This document shows positions 59,272 through 64,000 of a stretch of DNA of 64,000 bases, in pieces. The notes under the pieces were generated by a model. It had not been told where the DNA came from. It saw only the letters and a program-made list of their open reading frames with translations, and did not search any database. The stretch's first letter is position 1, and every line of letters starts with the position of its first letter. Made by a program: the position numbers and the translations under genes. Origin of the DNA: Limonium bicolor (taxonomy: Eukaryota; Streptophyta; Magnoliopsida; Caryophyllales; Plumbaginaceae); NCBI GenBank assembly GCA_023374045.1, contig CM041783.1:91485298-91549297 (forward strand), in the 5' to 3' direction.

Positions 59272-62200
59272 TGAAATACCCCAAACCTAATTATGATAAT
59301 TAAACATCAATTTATGATGTAATAAGGCTAAAACATGCCTTAGAAACATTGGTAGACAATTTAAACCAGAGAAAACACCATAAAGTCGATTTAAGCAAAT
59401 ACTTGCTCTAGACTTGGTGTAACCTTGATTAGGACCCAAAGGTCATTCCTAGACCTTATTAACATGCTAATGAACATGTTAAATCAATTACCAAAGAAAA
59501 CTGAGCTCAAAAATGAGTTAAAACACAAAATGTGCTTTAAGACTCCTTAAAGCACCTTTTTGAGAAATTGTCTTAGAAATGAGTTTTGAGTGGCTAAATG
59601 ACCATGATTACACCTTAATCAACATATGTACTATTTAGTATCACATTAGGAAGCCTAAAACAATGAGAAACCAAAAATTTTCAAATTTGTGCACTAATTA
59701 TGAATAGTGATCAAATAGTACCCAAATTAGCCTTAAGTCAATTTTAATTAGTTAAGTGGTCAAAGTAGCCTAAAAATATCTAGAGAATGAAGGGGGACCG
59801 GTTTTGAAGGTGATGAGTCACCAAGGCTCCAGCAAAAATCAGAAAAGAAGAAAGGAAAGTAAGTAAGTAACTATTCACCTTTTTTTTAACAAAAAAAAAA
59901 ATCTTACCTTAGCTACCTCTCTCCTCCCTTCTCTTCATTTCCCTCCTCCTCCATCGTATTATTCTACTCTCTCCCAAAGGAAAATGTCCAAGCTACAACA
60001 CTTCATCTTCTCCAACTTCATTTGCTTTCTAAATCCAAGTCCAAGCTCCAAATCAAAAACTAAGAGCATACGTGTGCTAGTTAGACCAAGGCCTTCAATT
60101 CTATCTTTTCAAAACTTCAAAAGATCAAGTTTGATTCAACGGAGAGAAACTCCATTGAAGGGGAGAAGTTCAGTTTCTAGAGCTCCATTTCATCTCCTTT
60201 CATTCAAGGTAAGAAAAGTGAAAGAAAAATCAAGTTTCCTTCATTTGTGTGCATTACCAAAATGCCTTCTCATGGGAGTCTTGTTTTACTCCTTGAACTA
60301 GCTTTGTTTAAACCTCAAAGAGACTAGAAGAAGTCTTGCCTTGCTTCATTATCAAAGCTATTCCAATTTCAAAGGTAATCATCCATTTAGTGCATTAAGC
60401 AATTCTTGTAAACCTAGGAATGGTTTCCACGAGTCTAGGTATATTCCTTAGTACTCATTACATTAATTTAATGTTGGTTAGATGGTTAGAAAAGGAACTA
60501 AGGTCCTTGGCCAAAATCCAATCAAGAAAACCAAAGGAGGAAAGTGAGAAAGAGCTTGAAAAACAAGGTAAATTACTTACCTTAAGGTGGTTTAAGGTTT
60601 TAGGGATGGGGTTTAGATAGATACCAAATGTAGCTCAAAGCTTACATTATATAATGGGTTATATAACCTAGGAAAAAGGATTTGAACAAGCTTGTTAACT
60701 TGTGACTAAGGAGCCAATGGAAAATGAGTTAGTAAGATAAGCATAAGATTAATTATAAGAGCATTATAATTGCTATGAGATTGATGGGTGTAATTGCAGG
60801 TTGAAGGCTATTAATTGTGAGAAATTCAGTGTTTAAATTTATGTCATTTAAGGGCCTAAGGGCCAAGTCATTTAAGGGCCTAAGTGCCAAGCAATTTAAG
60901 CTTATGCACTATATTATGATGTGGTGTGGTTAGAGTGTGGTTTGTGTGTAGTAAATGTTTATTGATTATTTGAGTGTTCTTGGTTGTTTAAGGGTGAAAA
61001 ACTAAGTGTTTGGGTGTAAGAATATACTAGAAAAGCTATGGCAAAATTTGGGTAGAAACCAAGTGTTTTTAGTTGTACTTGTGAGTTTTTATGACCTAGG
61101 TTATACTAGGAATCATTAAAGGAAATTTGATTATAAATAAGCTAGCAAAGATGTTTATGGGAGTTAGGATGACTTAGTGTTGATTAGGAGGAGTTTGAGG
61201 TTGAATGGGTGAATTAAACACACCGAAATTGAGGTATGAAGTATGCATTGTATTGTGCAAGAGTTTGTGGGAGAATGTTGTAAAATGTCTCGAGGAGGTT
61301 TACGTATGAGCTAGTGTGTAAAACCTTGATGGTAATGAGTGGACTTGAATGATGAAGATGAGGATGTTTAAGAGGAATTTAAAATGGTCAAGATGAAGGA
61401 GAAAAGATGTAAGGTGTTAAGATAATGATTAGAGATGCATATATATTTGTACAAGTTTGGGAATGATGAGTGGTAAATGTAAAGGAGAGGAGATTGTGCA
61501 TGGAGATGCAATATAACCTTGAGAACTTTGAGTAGCTTGGGTAAAGGACATAAGGATGAATAATGATGCATTAGGTGTGGTCAAAGTGGTTGTAAGGAAA
61601 CAATTGGGTTAGTTGAGGTTGTAAGCAAATTTACATCTTGGAAGTTTGAGAAACTAAGTTGCAAGTGTTAGGAAATTAGTAAGAATTTGAGTACAATAAC
61701 CAAGGAATTAAGTATGAGTTTGGTGGATGATTTAGAAGGTTTTTAAAGTGTTAAAATGACGTTAAAACATGTCATAACACATGTTGAGAGGTTAAGAAAA
61801 GATTGGGTAAGAATTGAGGTTGAAAAGAGGTCAAAAATTGCAATTCTGTACAAGTTTAGCCTTGGTCCGGGATTGTAACCAAGTACATAAACCCGGACCA
61901 CATCAAAAATGAGGCAGTAACGTATTCTGTGGGATGGTCCGGGTTTACATCCCGGTACACAAACCCGGACCAGCCCCAAAACTAGGCAGAAACTCATCCG
62001 ATGGATTGGTCCGGGTTTACATCCTCGGACACAAACCAGGACCAACCTAAAAAAGCTACAGAATGTTGAAAATGGGGTTTTAAGGTTGGGACTATTTTGG
62101 TAATCATAATATAAGATTGTTAGGACATAATTAATGACATATAATGGTCATTAGGGGCATAAACAAGCTTAAGAAATAATGAGAAGTAAATGACTTATGA

Positions 62201-63652
62201 GATTAAGATTAAACTACAATGACTTAGTGGTTATAATCGGGGATCTTTAGTGATTAGTTAAGCTAGGTTAATTAAAATTAATTAACCCCCCGATTCGATG
62301 AATATTTTAGGGGTTGAGTAAGTGGAACTTTAGAGGAGAGTACTCAACCGACGTCAACAGTGAACGGTATGGTTTTCTTGTAGTCTGCTTGCTAACGAGG
62401 TGTCCCTCGGCTTGTGTGCTATTTGTTTATGTGTTCCGACCAAACAAGATAAAGCATGCAACCGGTTGATTGTATTGTTGTGTGTTGTTTTAAACAAACA
62501 CAACTTACCTTGAAAACTTACTAACAATGTTTAGTAAAGAATTGTGTGAGAATAAGGAACACTCCCTAATATTGGTTTATTAGTAACCGAAAGAGGTTAA
62601 CTAACAAACATTGTCGGTGAGACTTCTACTAACTGGAACTTGGGGGTGAGGAATCCGGGACTGACTCCGGTCATGCATGTTGAGTTTGGAGGTTGGTATC
62701 TTTATCAGGTCCATCCTCCATTGAGACTTGTCTTCGGACTTGTCGCCTAGAGTCGACAAATAGACTCGGCCACCTTGGATTACGGTTCAAGGTGGGAGGC
62801 AAGATTAAGATGGTGCGGTAGGATCTCCTAAATCCCAAATTTAAGAAATAATGTTTATTTAAACCAGTGGAGTTGATAGCTCATTGGCTAGGTTACCTTT
62901 GACTCGACAAAGATAAACATTGAGTTAAGAAACAACCAATTCTAATTAAAGAACGGTTGGTACAATGAGACTAAGATAAGACTTGAGATGAGATAAGACT
63001 TGGACTAGGATAAGACTTGAGATGAGATAAGACTTGGACTGAGAATAAGAAAGAAATCATAACATAAGGAGTTAAAAGCTAACTCACTCACTTAAGGAAC
63101 GCTTTTAAGTCGCTCATTGTGTTTGAACTATAATTGTTCATATGTGGTGTGGTGTTTATTGTACTTATTTTATGTTGTATTAATAATCAACCGCATGCTA
63201 TTGACAAATAGTCGTCGTAGCCCCGTTAGCTTGGGGGCTATAAGTTAATCGTACCGGTAAAGGTGCTGAGCCCCTAAGGGCATCCATATTAATTTTGCAG
63301 GTGAAAGACAGAAGATGACTGTCCGGAGAGTAGGATTGGGTAGAAGTACTTCGGGTTGTTTTCCTTTTGTTACACGAGTTGTGCATGTACACTCGTTTAG
63401 TATGATGTATTATGATATGAGATATTGTGTACTGAGAATATGTATTTGGTTAAGCTTTAGTATACTCTAATGTTCGGTATATTCGGGTCCATCTGACCGT
63501 AGCTAGATCTTGGAGAATTTAGTATGCCTAGTTAGTCACGTGGGTGACTAACGGTGGTAACACCAACTGTTGTAGAAAAATTCCACTGCAATGTTAATGA
63601 AAGTAATTGAGGTTTGTGAGTTATTTTCATTTTATGAGTTGGGGTGTTACAG
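59272..63652 (+). repeat. Element A 3' LTR (4381 bp, uninterrupted)
   Basis: This is the best full-length reference copy of the family LTR, TGAAATACCCC...GGGGTGTTACA. It contains three hairpin modules (61863-62044) where the 5' LTR has two, which accounts for most of the length difference. The CT-rich leader-like stretch is at about 59910-60210. Confidence 0.93.
61863..62044 (+). repeat. Hairpin modules of A 3' LTR (three copies)
   Basis: Three units at 61863-61900, 61936-61972 and 62007-62044 with the same GGTCCGGGTTT / AAACCCGGACC stem, each followed by a spacer of about 35 bp. The third stem has one mismatch in its right arm. Confidence 0.85.
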
Positions 63653-64000
63653 CAGGTGTCTTGCGGTTCCGTTTTCCCAGGTTGTTTCGGATAAACATGC
63701 AACAAGACGAGTTTGTGGCTGACCTTCTCGCGTGGGATGATGAAGATTGGTCATGGGAGCCAAGTGGATAAGGGAGCTCTTTGAGTTCAAGAAGGAGGCA
63801 TTGAATGAGTTATTGACGATTATTCAGTCGGTCCATATATCATAGAATAAGCCGGATGAGAGTGTATAGACGAGTAGTGGGAAGAGGAACCCTACCAGTG
63901 ATGTTGTACACTCTTTAGCTCAAGCTGCAAGACATCACCAGCCGGAGCAGGGGTTAGACTGGCGACTTATTTGGCGTGGCTATTGCGAACCGAGGGTGAA
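63653..64000 (+). pseudogene. LINE-0 continuation after the 53.6-kb insertion
   Basis: After the GCAGG duplication (63653-63657) translation continues the sentence broken at 10090: WFDD-stop-TGAG joins VLRFRFPRLFRI, then QQDEFVADLLAWDDEDWSWEP, and near the window edge LIWRGYCEPRV, typical of the region before the zinc-binding motif of plant L1 ORF2. Stops at several places confirm decay. The element runs off the window, so its tail and target duplication are not visible. Confidence 0.88.

Larger units (their letters stand above)
10091..63652 (+). mobile_element. Element A: LARD-like long-LTR retrotransposon, outermost host of the nest
   Basis: A starts TGAAATACCCCAAACC at 10091 and ends GTTGGGGTGTTACA at 63652, with perfect 5-bp target duplications GCAGG at 10086-10090 and 63653-63657. 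Removing nested B (13140-52532 plus one TSD) leaves a 5' LTR of about 4.30 kb, a 5.49-kb internal region and a 4.38-kb 3' LTR. PBS and PPT are present. No sense frame above 68 codons occurs in the interior. The LTRs differ by roughly 8 substitutions in their first 200 bp, so A is the oldest LTR element of the stack, as nesting demands. Confidence 0.93.

Overview
This window is plant nuclear DNA made almost entirely of transposable elements. The evidence is LTR retrotransposons primed with the initiator-Met-type PBS (TGGTATCAGAGC), plant L1-type LINEs with an added RNase H domain, a TRIM-type element and a Stowaway-like inverted-repeat end. I found no intact host gene. The species cannot be fixed from the sequence; a eudicot is plausible but unproven.

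Layout. 1-176 is the end of a Stowaway/mariner-like MITE. 177-4090 is low-copy-looking DNA. It holds a decayed tandem array of roughly 70-bp units (about 690-2505), into which a 440-bp TRIM with two identical 127-bp LTRs has inserted (1316-1755). 4091-8190 holds remnants that look like long LTRs of Ty3/gypsy Tat/Ogre type, with several low-complexity and hairpin-rich blocks. 8193-8285 is an inverted-repeat fragment. From 8286 a decayed LINE reverse transcriptase (LINE-0) runs to 10090 and resumes at 63653, so everything between is inserted DNA.

The 53.6-kb insertion resolves exactly by target-site duplications (TSDs). Element A (10091-63652, plus, TSD GCAGG) sits in LINE-0. Element B (13140-52532, plus, TSD GCTTG) sits in A's 5' LTR. 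A solo LTR, C (13704-32361 outer limits, minus, TSD TAAAC), sits in B's 5' LTR. Element D (17636-32191, minus, TSD TCACC) sits in C. A full-length but decayed LINE, E (42986-48620, minus, 17-bp TSD), sits in B's 3' LTR. LTR divergence follows the nesting order: D's two LTRs are nearly identical, while A's are visibly more diverged.

A, B and D have very long LTRs (about 4.3-4.7 kb), a Met PBS, a PPT, and 5.2-6.5-kb internal regions without gag-pol reading frames. The internal regions of A and D are homologous, and B shares several blocks with them. D is young yet non-coding, so this looks like a non-autonomous, LARD-like family, probably descended from a chromovirus and moved in trans. Its conserved parts are mainly inverted repeats: a stem-loop overlapping the PBS, a GCACTTGC-N4-GCAAGTGC hairpin about 0.9-1.4 kb downstream, an ACTCAT/ATGAGT hairpin with a compensatory change in B, an internal second PPT about 1.2-1.4 kb before the terminal one, and CCCATG...CATGGG modules in the 3' region. 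Inside the LTRs of A, C and D lie tandem arrays of about 70-bp hairpin modules. Position and folding are kept, but the stem sequence differs in each lineage. These conserved RNA-like structures in a protein-less retroelement family are the best candidate here for an undescribed system.
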